Source: Archaeoglobaceae archaeon
GTDB lineage: Archaea > Halobacteriota > Archaeoglobi > Archaeoglobales > Archaeoglobaceae
DNA length: 64,000 bases
NCBI GenBank assembly: GCA_038734275.1
Contig: JAVYOO010000007.1
Coordinates: forward strand, 29,940 to 93,939
Direction of reading: 5' to 3'
The first letter of the stretch is position 1. Every line of letters starts with the position of its first letter. A model generated the notes under the pieces. The model made no database searches. It saw nothing but the letters and a program-made list of their open reading frames with translations, and was not told where the DNA came from. The position numbers and the translations under genes were made by a program. This document shows positions 54,012 to 62,270 of the stretch, piece by piece.

Positions 54012-54094
54012 TCCTCCTCCTCAATTATGACCTCCGGGATTCTGATCTCTGCTCCAACGAGGATAACTTTAATCTTCTTAACTTCTTTTTCCAT
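54008..54094 (-). CDS. 28-residue ORF coupled between cdhC and the cooC-like gene
   Basis: The frame starts MEKEVKKIKVILVGAEIRIP and ends IIEEEE. Its ATG overlaps the cdhC stop (TGATG) and its TGA overlaps the cooC-like ATG (ATGA), so translation would be coupled on both sides. The pattern IKVILVGAEIRIPEVII mirrors the tail of CdhC, IKLVIKDAKITIGKIVV: alternating hydrophobic beta-strand residues at the same spacing. The first is acidic at its end, the second basic, suggesting a complementary strand or docking pair. No known family; function is inference. Confidence 0.6.
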   Translation of the reverse strand: MEKEVKKIKVILVGAEIRIPEVIIEEEE

Positions 54095-55653
54095 CAGCTT
54101 TCCCCCTTTCCCTTCTTAACCACGATTTTGCCAATTGTGATCTTTGCATCCTTTATCACAAGCTTAATCCCCGCTGGTGCTGCCTGTGGAGCGGGCATTG
54201 GCATAGAAGGTAGCTGTAAAGGCTGTAAAGCTGGCATTTGCATTGGCATCATTGCTGGTTGTGCAACCGCTGGGGTTGGAGCAGCTGGTGCTGGGGCTTT
54301 AGCCTCCTCCTTCACTTCCTCTTTCTTCTCTTCCTTAGCCTCAGCCCATCCTTCTGTGATCTTCTTTCCATCAACCTTTCTAACGACTCCCTTTACCACA
54401 GGATGATCAACCTTCTTCAGGAATTCCTTGAGCTCATCCAGCGTCTTTGCATTCTCTTCGGTAGCTATTTTATCTCGAATGTCATCTGGAATGTATTTCG
54501 ATAATCTCTCTTTAAGTTCTTTTGGCATCCAGACAACCCTATACCAGCCACCATCTGCCTGAATGAACTTCTTGCTTCTGAAGTAAGCCATCCCAACTCC
54601 AAGGAAGCCAGTAACCTGTTTTCCACCACCAGTTTGTCCAGCCATTGTCGAGAAAGTCAGGCCATTTGGAGCCGGGCTTGGATAACCTCTATGCACCCAG
54701 CCAATGCCGTCAACTTCTGGCATGTAGAAGCCAATAACTTCAAAGCATCCACAGCTCGTGTGTGGGAACTCAAAGAAGCTGTGCAGTTTGATTCTCTCAT
54801 ATTCTCCACCGCTCTCCTGCTTTGCAAATTCGTTAACACCGCTGTATTCACCACCAATTGGATCCAGAACTTCTCCCTTTGGCACAGCCCTGTTTGGCCC
54901 TTCGGGATCCACTTTTGCAGCAGCTCTACCATCGAACCAGCTAATTGCTCCACAAAGCGAAGGACGATCTGGGGAGACTATGCACACATTTGTCGGAGCA
55001 AAGCTCTGGCAGAGTGTGCATGAGTAGAACTCTTGGACATCTTCATCATGAAGCATCTCGACTCTCTTGTCTCTCTCTTCGTAAATCGGCATTGCAACTT
55101 CTTTCAACAATTTCTCAACAAGTGCCTTGTCAGTGATATATAGCGCCTCGATTTTTTCGATGAACGGCAACTCATTCTTGTAGAGCATCATTGTAGCCTT
55201 CGCGATCTGTATAAGACTCTTTAAACCCTTCTTTATAGAGTTCTTGCCAATTCTGACCCAAACATCGTATCTCTGGTTTAGATGCATGTAGCCCTCGATG
55301 TAATTCTGGAAGTCGTGATTTCTGCGCTCAATTACAGGCTCGAGATCCGTTTCAACTTTGCTACCGGCAATGTAGTAGATCATGGCGTATGGATAATTCC
55401 CACCCTCTTTCATTTCATCAAGATCCGGGCCTACAAGAGTAACCTTCATGTCTTCCACTTGCTCTGCTGGCAGTGCCATAACAAGTTCGAACTTCACTTC
55501 TTTTGGACCGCCAAGTTCTACAAACATGTCTTCCTTGCGTATTCTTTCGCCCTCATACATCGGAGATATGTCGAATGGGAATTTCTCCTCAGCACCGACG
55601 CTGACTTTCACTTTTGCTCCTGCAGGAATTTCTATTTTCTTTCTTTCTACCAT
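54094..55653 (-). CDS. cdhC: Acetyl-CoA decarbonylase/synthase beta subunit (acetyl-CoA synthase)
   Basis: The ~519-residue protein carries the A-cluster ligands: C212 and C215 (SCTLC), C224, C234 (SLCGAISWFDG), and the C301-G-C303 pair that binds the distal nickel. It forms acetyl-CoA from CO, a methyl group and CoA. The C-terminus has an Ala/Pro/Met-rich linker (about 445-495) leading to a 25-residue basic beta-like tail. Start ATG 55653 is preceded by GGGGTGGTGG; TTG 55656 is adjacent. Confidence 0.95.
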   Translation of the reverse strand: MVERKKIEIPAGAKVKVSVGAEEKFPFDISPMYEGERIRKEDMFVELGGPKEVKFELVMALPAEQVEDMKVTLVGPDLDEMKEGGNYPYAMIYYIAGSKVETDLEPVIERRNHDFQNYIEGYMHLNQRYDVWVRIGKNSIKKGLKSLIQIAKATMMLYKNELPFIEKIEALYITDKALVEKLLKEVAMPIYEERDKRVEMLHDEDVQEFYSCTLCQSFAPTNVCIVSPDRPSLCGAISWFDGRAAAKVDPEGPNRAVPKGEVLDPIGGEYSGVNEFAKQESGGEYERIKLHSFFEFPHTSCGCFEVIGFYMPEVDGIGWVHRGYPSPAPNGLTFSTMAGQTGGGKQVTGFLGVGMAYFRSKKFIQADGGWYRVVWMPKELKERLSKYIPDDIRDKIATEENAKTLDELKEFLKKVDHPVVKGVVRKVDGKKITEGWAEAKEEKKEEVKEEAKAPAPAAPTPAVAQPAMMPMQMPALQPLQLPSMPMPAPQAAPAGIKLVIKDAKITIGKIVVKKGKGES

Positions 55654-55701
55654 CAACCACCACCCCAGAGTGAGTGCTTTTTACTTTCCTTCCGGGTGAT
55701 C

Positions 55702-55720
55702 CTTTATTTGTATTTATCGG
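55702..55720 (-). promoter_or_regulatory. Candidate promoter of the cdh operon
   Basis: On the minus strand CCGATAAATACAAATAAAG lies 50-70 bases upstream of the cdhC start and is the best TATA-like stretch in the gap. Two copies of TTTATCGG (about 55713 and 55723) are adjacent and could be a regulator site. Confidence 0.3.
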
Positions 55721-55922
55721 TTTTTATCGGTGGCAGATCTAACATAATTTCTCATTTGGATAAGACAGTAAAAATTACTCTGAAAGTTCTTGAGGCTCCG
55801 AAATTTAAATTTTTGGCAAATATTATTTTGAATAATTTTCTATCTTTTAGTAGCAGTTAGTGCCATAATTGAATTATTTTTTAATACCAAAAAACTTAAT
55901 AATTGATGAGCTAAAAAATGGT

Positions 55923-56447
55923 ATGGAGAAATGTCTTGAAATCATATACACAAGAAGGAGCATAAGGAGTTACACGGGTAAGAAGATTTCTGATGAGGAT
56001 TTAAATAAAATTCTTAAAGCGGGTTTTCAGGCACCTTCAGCCGGAAATGAACAACCCTGGCACTTCATTGTAATCAAAAGCAAAGAAAAGCTTGAGGAAC
56101 TTAGCAACGCGCATCCATATGGAAAGATGCTTGTGAATGCAGGAGCGGCGATTGCGGTTTGCTGTGATCCGAAACTCTCGAAGTATCCGAATCCGATGTG
56201 GATTCAGGATTGCAGTGCAGCGACACAGAACATTTTAATAGCTGCCAGAGCTTTGGGCATTGGCTCATGCTGGCTCGGAGTTTATCCTGTGGAAAGCAGA
56301 ATGAAATCGCTTGCGAGAGTTTTAGGAGTTCCGGATGGAATAATCGTTTTCAGCCTAATCGCCCTTGGTTATCCCCACAGCGGCGAAGAATTCTTTGAAG
56401 CCTCGGACAGATATAGGGAAGACAGGATCCATTATGAGAAATGGTAA
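55923..56447 (+). CDS. Nitroreductase-family flavoprotein
   Basis: The ~174-residue protein from ATG 55923 (MEKCLEIIYTRRSIRSY) has the FMN-binding RRSIRSYTGKKISDEDL, APSAGNEQPWHFIVI and LGIGSCWLGVYP. An upstream in-frame TTG would add an atypical N-terminus. The substrate is unknown; enzymes of this family reduce nitro or quinone compounds with NAD(P)H. It is divergent from cdhC. Confidence 0.88.
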   Translation: MEKCLEIIYTRRSIRSYTGKKISDEDLNKILKAGFQAPSAGNEQPWHFIVIKSKEKLEELSNAHPYGKMLVNAGAAIAVCCDPKLSKYPNPMWIQDCSAATQNILIAARALGIGSCWLGVYPVESRMKSLARVLGVPDGIIVFSLIALGYPHSGEEFFEASDRYREDRIHYEKW

Positions 56448-56466
56448 TTGTTAAAAACTGGTGATT

Positions 56467-56841
56467 ATGTTGGAAAATATGGCCAAGCGCGTTTTGATAG
56501 TTGAAGATGACGTTGCGGTTCTGGAAGTTCTTCAGATGATGTTATCCGAAAATTACGAAGTAATTCTTGCAAGAACGGGAAAAGAAGCTATTTACAGCTA
56601 CAAAATCTATAAACCTGATATAGTGCTGATGGATATCGTCTTACCTGATCTGGATGGGATTGAAGCAACGAAGGAAATAAAGAAGAGAGATCCAGATGCA
56701 AAAATAATAGGTATAACTGCTTTTTCCATTCAGAAGGGTAAAGATCTCCTTAAAGCCGGAGCTCTGGAGATTATAGAAAAGCCTTTTACGAGAAAAAAGC
56801 TTATTGATACAATTGAAAAGCATTTAAGGGGGCTTTACTAA
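56467..56841 (+). CDS. Stand-alone receiver-domain response regulator
   Basis: The ~124-residue protein consists only of a receiver domain: acidic pocket VEDD, phospho-acceptor Asp in IVLMDIVLPDLDG, Thr in IGITAFS and Lys in EKPF. It has no output domain. GGTGAT lies one base before the ATG at 56467 and 13 bases before the ATG at 56479; the latter (MAKRVLIVEDD) is also credible. No kinase gene is present in the window. Confidence 0.88.
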   Translation: MLENMAKRVLIVEDDVAVLEVLQMMLSENYEVILARTGKEAIYSYKIYKPDIVLMDIVLPDLDGIEATKEIKKRDPDAKIIGITAFSIQKGKDLLKAGALEIIEKPFTRKKLIDTIEKHLRGLY

Positions 56842-57077
56842 TCTTTACACAGAAATGGCAGTGAGCCAAAGATGGGTAAGAAGCCGTGGAGCCAATGAAG
56901 AGCTTTTTCTCGGCATCGCAAACATCGCTGAGCTTTTTGGTGTCCCAACAAAAGTCTTTTGAGAAGTTTAGACGAGGAGTTGATGTTCTTTAGGCCGTAT
57001 TTGGGAGATAGACTCGAATATTCACTTTTGCTGGGATATGTTAAAATGCGTCCTAAATCTGAAAACGAACTCCTTGT
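56842..57077 (+). other. Eroded coding remnants without an intact gene
   Basis: Short protein-like stretches appear in two plus-strand frames: ANEELFLGIANIAELFGVPT (about 56892-56951), then RSLDEELMFFRPYLGDRLEY and onward to a stop at about 57092. They are separated by stops. They look like one decayed gene, which I cannot identify. Confidence 0.4.
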
Positions 57078-58054
57078 GTGGGTGAAGAGATAACTTTTGC
57101 CGACGTAGAAAAACTTCTAAAAGAAATTAACCTGAAGATAAACCTCATGCGCTCAGCTGTGAAAAAGGTAGTTCTAAATCCATCGCTTCCCTACAAGTCA
57201 AAAGTTAAAGTGGTTACTGAATTTGAAAAGAGAGGCTTTAGGGTTGTAGATTTATATGATCTCCCCTCAAAGGAAAGAGGGGATCTATGCCACTCATTTT
57301 TTGCCGAAAAATACGCCACTATCAGGTAGAATTTCGTCTGGGAGAAATACATCGTTGTGGGTGTTCCTGATGGGACAACTGATGAATTTGTCTATGAATT
57401 CAAATCCACGGGTAGTGAATTTCTTTTGAAATACATAAAACGGGTCGCTTTTGCCCAAGCAGATCTTCCTGAGTCGCAACTTGAACCAATATACAACTAT
57501 GCAAGAGCTTATAAAAACGGAAGACCGCTTGTTCTCGGAAGTATCCCAATTCTTGAGAAACGTGAGATTACTTTTTTGATCTGGAGTATGACCTTAGTAG
57601 TTCCTGCTGAAAACGAGTATCAAGAGCGAAAAATCCTCATGGAATTCGCTAAAGTAAGTGAAAACAAGCTATATGTAACTTACGCAGGTCCTGCGGCTGA
57701 TAAACGTGTGCTTCAGAAAAGTCTTCAAAAGCACGGGATCCTATTTCCAAGAAATTGTGAGATTGTGGATCTACTCGATGACATTATTGAACCTGGAAAA
57801 CCAGAAAAGCAAAGGATTTTTCTGCCAGTGAAGGTGCGTGGGGAAAAAGAACTTGCGGATATCTCGGTTTTATTCCGAATCCGCAAGTTAGAATACGTAA
57901 TTGATGGGAAGCATTCTCAGAATTTAGAAATTATCTAAAAAGCGAAAACCCTATGGAAAAAGAATGCTTGAAGCAACAACTGCTTATCTAAAACGAAGAT
58001 CTAAAAAGGTTAAGGCGTATATTTGAGGCACTAAGTTCTTTGTCGGGAACTTAA
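57078..58054 (+). pseudogene. Broken nuclease gene: PD-(D/E)XK (RecB/Cas4-like) plus RNase H-like region
   Basis: The first frame runs from MGEEITFADVEKLLKEINLK to a TAG at 57327-57329. It continues in the same frame as NFVWEKYIVVGVPDGTTDEF with VYEFKST, where VPDG and EFK are the PD-(D/E)XK catalytic pair. The second half (ITFLIWSMTLVVPAENEYQE, KLYVTYAGPAADKRVLQKSL) resembles the DEDD-type RNase H-like domain of TM0106/YprB-type proteins. It shifts near 57920 into FRNYLKSENPMEKECLKQQL, with another stop, ending LRRIFEALSSLSGT. There are two stops and a frameshift, so it is inactive. Confidence 0.6.
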
Positions 58055-58125
58055 TAGCTACCCGAGTGGTTTTTCTTCAGGTTGCCAACTCCACACATGG
58101 GAAGAAAGCCAAGCGGTAGAGTTAA

Positions 58126-59301
58126 TTGTTCCGTGTGGATAAAGATCTTCTCTCAGAGTTGCGAGAGATTGCTAAAGTTCAAAGCGTTTCCATTTCAGAT
58201 TTAATCGAGCGGAAAATACTCGAATTGATAAAAGAGTTTGATTCTAAGAAAGGCGAATCTCATATGCGAAAAAATTTCTCATATGGGATATCCAGCGAAA
58301 ATAAAACTCCACAGCCTCCAAAACGAGAATCAAGCCATTCAAAAAATCGAGAATTTAACGATAGCCTCTTAAATTGCTCAAATTCCCGCAAGGAATGGGC
58401 TCGGCCGGATTCGAACCGGCGATCTCCGCCGTGTAAGGGTAACTTTTTCCCAGAAATAAGCTCGGAAAACCTTCCGTTTAACTTCTGGAGCTTTTACAAA
58501 AAACATGAGAAAGATTTTATAAAATGGCTTCAAAATAGAGTAAAATCCGAGAAAATAATGGAAAGCACCGCTAAAGACTACATTTCCGCAATAAAGAAAT
58601 ACTCTGGAGACTTAGAAGATGTTTCGACTCCGAATGATCTTGAAGAGATTCTCCTCGAAGCCAATGGAGACAAAATCCACAAGGGATTGAGAAATTTTTT
58701 CAACTTCCTTGAGGAACAGGATGTGGACTTCATCGGAGAATTTCCCTTGAGCAAGTGGAGAAAGAAGTGCAAGATCCCACAATATGGAGCTAAAGAGATC
58801 CACATAACCGATGAAGAGCTCAGGAAAGCATATTCCGAAATTAAAAGAGAAGAGATAAAGCTGATCTTTGAGCTAATGGTTTTCTCGGGAGTGAGACTAA
58901 AGCACATAATAAGAGCTCTTAACTCCTTCAATTCCCAAGACGTCGTGGTTGTAAACAAGAAAGTCCGCAGATATCCCGCTTTCCGCTTTTCACGGGGAAG
59001 TAAAAAGTCTTACTGGATCTACTTCCCAAGTTCTGTGGAATTTAAAAAGCTAAGCATCTCCTACCATGTCGCTCAAAATGAAACACAGATCGGAAGAGTT
59101 TCCGCAAGCACAATCCGAAAATGGAACTTCAACTTCCTGATCATGAATGGAGTTCCCGAAAGCGTTGCAGACTTCATCCAGAGAAGAGCTTCCACAACCG
59201 TTGGATCCGCTCATTATCTCGCAAAGACCGTTCAAGCTGATATCTGGTATTCGAAGGTTGTGGACAGATTGATCAACACTCTTAAGCTGAGAAGCCATTA
59301 G
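58126..59301 (+). CDS. SSV-type tyrosine integrase with tRNA-derived attachment sequence inside the gene
   Basis: The 391-residue archaeal tyrosine recombinase has Arg in VFSGVRLKHIIRAL, Lys in RGSKKSYWIYF, the SASTIRKWNFNFL region and a nucleophile Tyr in GSAHYLAK. Residues ~87-101 (KEWARPDSNRRSPP) are the translation of a tRNA 3' half in antisense, the attP hallmark of SSV-type integrases. The N-terminus seems shifted: ATG 58097 opens MGRKPSGRVNCSV in another frame, and one added base near 58130 would join it to VDKDLLSELREIAK. The listed start is TTG 58126. The gene spans the att site without being split. Confidence 0.82.
   Translation: MFRVDKDLLSELREIAKVQSVSISDLIERKILELIKEFDSKKGESHMRKNFSYGISSENKTPQPPKRESSHSKNREFNDSLLNCSNSRKEWARPDSNRRSPPCKGNFFPEISSENLPFNFWSFYKKHEKDFIKWLQNRVKSEKIMESTAKDYISAIKKYSGDLEDVSTPNDLEEILLEANGDKIHKGLRNFFNFLEEQDVDFIGEFPLSKWRKKCKIPQYGAKEIHITDEELRKAYSEIKREEIKLIFELMVFSGVRLKHIIRALNSFNSQDVVVVNKKVRRYPAFRFSRGSKKSYWIYFPSSVEFKKLSISYHVAQNETQIGRVSASTIRKWNFNFLIMNGVPESVADFIQRRASTTVGSAHYLAKTVQADIWYSKVVDRLINTLKLRSH
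58396..58437 (-). other. tRNA-Val(TAC) 3'-half, integrase attachment site
   Basis: On the minus strand: anticodon loop CTTACAC (anticodon TAC), stem GGCGG, variable loop AGATC, T arm GCCGG-TTCGAAT-CCGGC, acceptor strand CGAGCCC and discriminator A. Only the 3' half of the tRNA is present, embedded in the integrase gene. It is not a functional tRNA gene. Confidence 0.85.
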
Positions 59302-59338
59302 GATTTTTATCGGATAAAGAATGCGTCTTTAAACCCCA

Positions 59339-59914
59339 CTTTCAATCCCATTTTGGTCTGATTTCAACACGGGTATCAATGAGCAGAGAATTATTATATG
59401 CTGAATACTTTCAATCCCATTTTGGTCTGATTTCAACTGCTTTTTGGAGAACATAGGTATTCTTGATACGGTAGTCTTTCAATCCCATTTTGGTCTGATT
59501 TCAACAAGATACCCGAAACTGATCCATATCGAGAACTCGAAAACTTTCAATCCCATTTTGGTCTGATTTCAACTAGCAAGAAACTAAGCGAGTTTGAAGT
59601 ATGCGACATACTTTCAATCCCATTTTGGTCTGATTTCAACCAAAGCCACATGGCATCACCTCCTACCCCACAGGGCTCAGCCTTTCAATCCCATTTTGGT
59701 CTGATTTCAACTTTCAAAGCTTACACACAGCAAACGATTTGAAATATCCTTTCAATCCCATTTTGGTCTGATTTCAACTTTCAAAATGAAGACTCCCGTT
59801 GCCTTAGGCTACCCACTTTCAATCCCATTTTGGTCTGATTTCAACTCATTTCTGACTGCTTCTTCAAGGAGCTTTATATTCGTGCTTTCAATCCCATTTT
59901 GGTCTGATTTCAAC
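59339..59914 (-). CRISPR. CRISPR array, 9 identical 30-bp repeats and 8 spacers
   Basis: Repeats start at 59339, 59408, 59476, 59544, 59611, 59682, 59749, 59816 and 59885. Each begins CTTTCAATCCC and ends TCTGATTTCAAC on the plus strand. Read on the minus strand the repeat runs from GTTGAAATCAGACC to GGGATTGAAAG, which gives the 8-base ATTGAAAG handle of type I/III crRNAs, so transcription is probably leftward with the leader to the right. Spacers are 37-41 bases (39, 38, 38, 37, 41, 37, 37, 39). No cas genes are in the window. Confidence 0.97.
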
Positions 59915-59965
59915 CCTTATGAATTTTTACTCCTTTCTCAATTTAAAGCTTTCTAATGCCCTCTT

Positions 59966-59976
59966 TTATTTATATA
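59966..59976 (-). promoter_or_regulatory. TATA box in the CRISPR leader
   Basis: The minus strand reads AGTATATAAATAAAAG. It sits about 50-60 bases to the right of the last repeat, the right place to start the pre-crRNA transcript just before repeat 9. Confidence 0.6.
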
Positions 59977-60807
59977 CTCTCGCAAACCTCCAAAGTTGCA
60001 ACTCATTTATAAAGGTGTGCGACTTTTTTCTTCGCATTCTTTTTGAATAAAATTGAATTTAAAAAGCTTTTTTAAAAAATCAAAGAAATTTCAGCAGGGT
60101 AGAGCTTAAGAATAAAAATACAAAAGCCCGGATTTGCAAAAGGAGGAAGTATAAAAAATAAATCTTTGTAATAATAAAGGAAAATTTTATCGCGTGCGAC
60201 TTGCTGTTTGGGCTTCGATTTTGATTTAAGGCTTTTAAAAGGTTTTTTGCTGAGTTTTAAGGAATTTGCTCAGGGATGAGTGACAAACAGTGTTGCGGAC
60301 TTCCTTCGAATATTGGCTTCACCACGGGGCTCTTGATGAATTGTATGCGAGACTGAGGGTAGTAAGGGTAGTATATAGAGAAGCCCACTCTACTCGGGCT
60401 ACTCAGCCTACTCATCGGGATTTTTATCGGATTTCTTATTTTAAGCTATAATCCACATCTCCGCAGAAAAACGATTGAGAATATTCATGCAAAGTAGCAT
60501 TGCATTATAAAGCTTAATAGGAAGCCCTTTTCTATCCCAATTTTGCCGAAAATCGATTTAGAAAGCTGTTCTATCAGTTTTGAAAATAACTCTGTGGAAT
60601 AATTCATAATATACAATAGTAGTTCATGAAACTATTTCCCTCAGGACTTGCGAATGTGAGGGGGGGACTATACGGAAAACGTATGTAAAGTATATAAACA
60701 TTATTTTTTCTATATGAGATATAATATGAATTGAATTAAAACTTAAAATAATATCCAGATTGTTTGGGGACAAAGCAATAAACATTCCACGAGAATTTAG
60801 CATAAAA

Positions 60808-60816
60808 GTATATAAA
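60808..60816 (+). promoter_or_regulatory. TATA box for the 60839 gene
   Basis: GTATATAAA is centred ~27 bases before the ATG at 60839, consistent with a leaderless transcript. The same GTATATAAAC motif occurs ~119 bases upstream (60689). Confidence 0.55.
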
Positions 60817-60838
60817 CCTTTGTTATATAAATCTATAT

Positions 60839-61084
60839 ATGGAACGTCCCGCCCTGATCGAAGGAGATGCGATCGAACTCGAAAATATAAATAGAATTTA
60901 CTCGGAGATTCTCCTTTTTATCCACTCAGATAAGAAAATCCTTTTTATTCCTGTCAAAAATCAAAGACGCGTTATGGACTGGATATCAAGGCAAAAAAAG
61001 AGAGGAGAGAAAGGGTTTGAAAATATTAAAGCCATGAAACTCGAAGATGTTCTTATAATCATAAAAATTGATACTAAAAAATGA
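60839..61084 (+). CDS. 81-residue hypothetical protein, leaderless gene
   Basis: It starts MERPALIEGDAIELENINRI, has a central YSEILLFIHSDKKILFIPV segment and a basic stretch (RQKKRGEKG). The family is not recognised. Support comes from the well-placed TATA element and the full-length frame. It overlaps the next small ORF. Composition and position suit a mobile-element gene. Confidence 0.5.
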   Translation: MERPALIEGDAIELENINRIYSEILLFIHSDKKILFIPVKNQRRVMDWISRQKKRGEKGFENIKAMKLEDVLIIIKIDTKK

Positions 61085-61262
61085 CAATATTTCCAAAGAT
61101 CTTAAAAACTTGTTTCTGAACTTTAAGTCCGGTGAAAATGTTGAAGATTTTTGCGTTATCTTACTGTTGACTAACCTTAAGTATAAGATAACAGTTTTAA
61201 CCCAAAAACGTTATCATAAAGCCATAAGGAAACTCTCTTCTTACTCAAAATCAAAATTTTAA
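61068..61262 (+). CDS. 64-residue hypothetical protein
   Basis: A TTG-start frame (residue 2 onward ILKNDNISKDLKNLFLNFK) overlaps the preceding gene by 17 bases and ends SSYSKSKF. It has a hydrophobic central strand (FCVILLLTNLKYKITVL). The family is not recognised and the start codon is weak. Confidence 0.38.
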   Translation: MILKNDNISKDLKNLFLNFKSGENVEDFCVILLLTNLKYKITVLTQKRYHKAIRKLSSYSKSKF

Positions 61263-61266
61263 GTAT

Positions 61267-61635
61267 TCAAAAGAACAACCTAATCTCCCCTTTCAGATGC
61301 TTCACGAGAGCTGAGATTCTTTGCAGAGTGGAAGCATCGATCTCTCTCATTGTATTGTGCAAGGTGCTTTTGCGAGGGGGATTCCGATGGTTCCAGCCAT
61401 GCGATTTTAACAGCTCAAAGTTTTCCTTGCACCATCTTTCAGCATCTCTCAAACTCCAACCATTCTTAATAGCAAGGTAAGCGATAGTATAGAGTATAGC
61501 CCTCGGGTGTGGTCTTCTCCCTCTACCAGTTTTATGACTCTGATGAGAAATCATCTTACAGGCTTCAACTATTAGCCCGAACTCACTCTCAAGCCCTGCC
61601 ATAACACCATCTATAACGCATTTTCGCCTGTCCAA
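61267..61635 (-). CDS. Transposase-N-terminus-like protein, probably an IS remnant
   Basis: The 122-residue protein has GRGRRPHPRAILYTIAYLAI, NGWSLRDAERWCKENFELL and NPPRKSTLHNTMREI, the helix-turn-helix and R-rich pattern found at the N-terminus of several IS transposases. No DDE catalytic domain follows, and I see no terminal inverted repeats, so it is either a truncated insertion-sequence gene or a stand-alone DNA-binding protein. Confidence 0.4.
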   Translation of the reverse strand: MDRRKCVIDGVMAGLESEFGLIVEACKMISHQSHKTGRGRRPHPRAILYTIAYLAIKNGWSLRDAERWCKENFELLKSHGWNHRNPPRKSTLHNTMREIDASTLQRISALVKHLKGEIRLFF

Positions 61636-61760
61636 AAATTCGAGTTTTCTGCTGGAGAATAATTAAGAACGGAATGCGGATAACTACAATCTTAAACATA
61701 AGCCCTTGAGGAGTTTTTAACCGAGCTTAGACTCTACAGCAAGAAGTGATTTTTCCAAAA

Positions 61761-62018
61761 CTAAAGTCGATCGTAAGCCCTTTCCCTTCTATCTATTTTA
61801 AAGACCACGATGACTTTTCTGTCTTCATCAAGAGTATAAATAATCCTGTAATCCCCAACTCTGACTCTGAACGCTTTTCCACCTTTGATTTTGACAGATT
61901 TGACAAAATGTGGATTTTTAAGCTCATATAACTTGGCTTTTATCCGTTCAACGTCTTCTTTTGGAAGCTTTTTGAGAAATTTAACAACTTCAGGATGTAA
62001 ATAAACCTCGTAGGTCAT
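61761..62018 (-). CDS. relE: RelE/ParE-family toxin
   Basis: The 85-residue protein has YEVYLHPEVVKFLKKLPKED, the middle KGGKAFRVRVGDYRIIYTL, and the end VIVVFKIDRRERAYDRL, a standard RelE fold with the conserved Arg/Tyr pattern. It would cleave mRNA on the ribosome. It overlaps the antitoxin gene by 4 bases. Confidence 0.9.
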   Translation of the reverse strand: MTYEVYLHPEVVKFLKKLPKEDVERIKAKLYELKNPHFVKSVKIKGGKAFRVRVGDYRIIYTLDEDRKVIVVFKIDRRERAYDRL

Positions 62019-62227
62019 TTCAACACTTCATCAAGTTTCTCGACCGGAATAAAATCGCTAAAATCTCCTTTTTTTATCTTTTCTTCAACTTCTCGAAGCA
62101 ATTTCTCCTCTTCAGGAGTCAAAATCGAGTCCGCAAGATCTTCTATGGCATCTTCTATCCTTTCAATTCTCTTCTTTATCTCTCTAAGCTCATTGAGTAT
62201 GTCAACCAGAGATATCGATTCTTGCAT
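62015..62227 (-). CDS. relB: RelB-type antitoxin
   Basis: A 70-residue protein, coiled-coil N-terminus (LVDILNELREIKKRIERIED) and an acidic toxin-wrapping tail (KIKKGDFSDFIPVEKLDEVL). It directly precedes and overlaps relE. The pair stabilises the mobile-element region. Confidence 0.83.
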   Translation of the reverse strand: MQESISLVDILNELREIKKRIERIEDAIEDLADSILTPEEEKLLREVEEKIKKGDFSDFIPVEKLDEVLK

Positions 62228-62270
62228 GAATGAAGTTGGCTCGGAAATTAATAAGACTTTGCCAAAAAAC

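Larger units (their letters stand above)
59915..60838. other. CRISPR leader and AT-rich spacer without genes
   Basis: The first ~100-300 bases next to the array are the likely leader: AT-rich, with a minus-strand TATA element. Beyond it I see no coding frame. The stretch holds CTACTC-type short repeats (about 60388-60412), a GGATTTTTATCGGAT copy at 60418 that also occurs at 59301, and a plus-strand GTATATAAA at about 60689-60697 with no obvious gene behind it. Confidence 0.5.

Noticed and set aside
58391..58440. A complete tRNA gene on the minus strand
   Set aside because: Only the 3' half (anticodon loop to discriminator) is present; upstream sequence does not form D arm or acceptor 5' strand. 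It is the attachment site inside the integrase gene.
59712..59725. A truncated extra CRISPR repeat (CTTTCAAAGC) inside spacer 6
   Set aside because: Only the first seven bases match the repeat and spacing fits a normal spacer.
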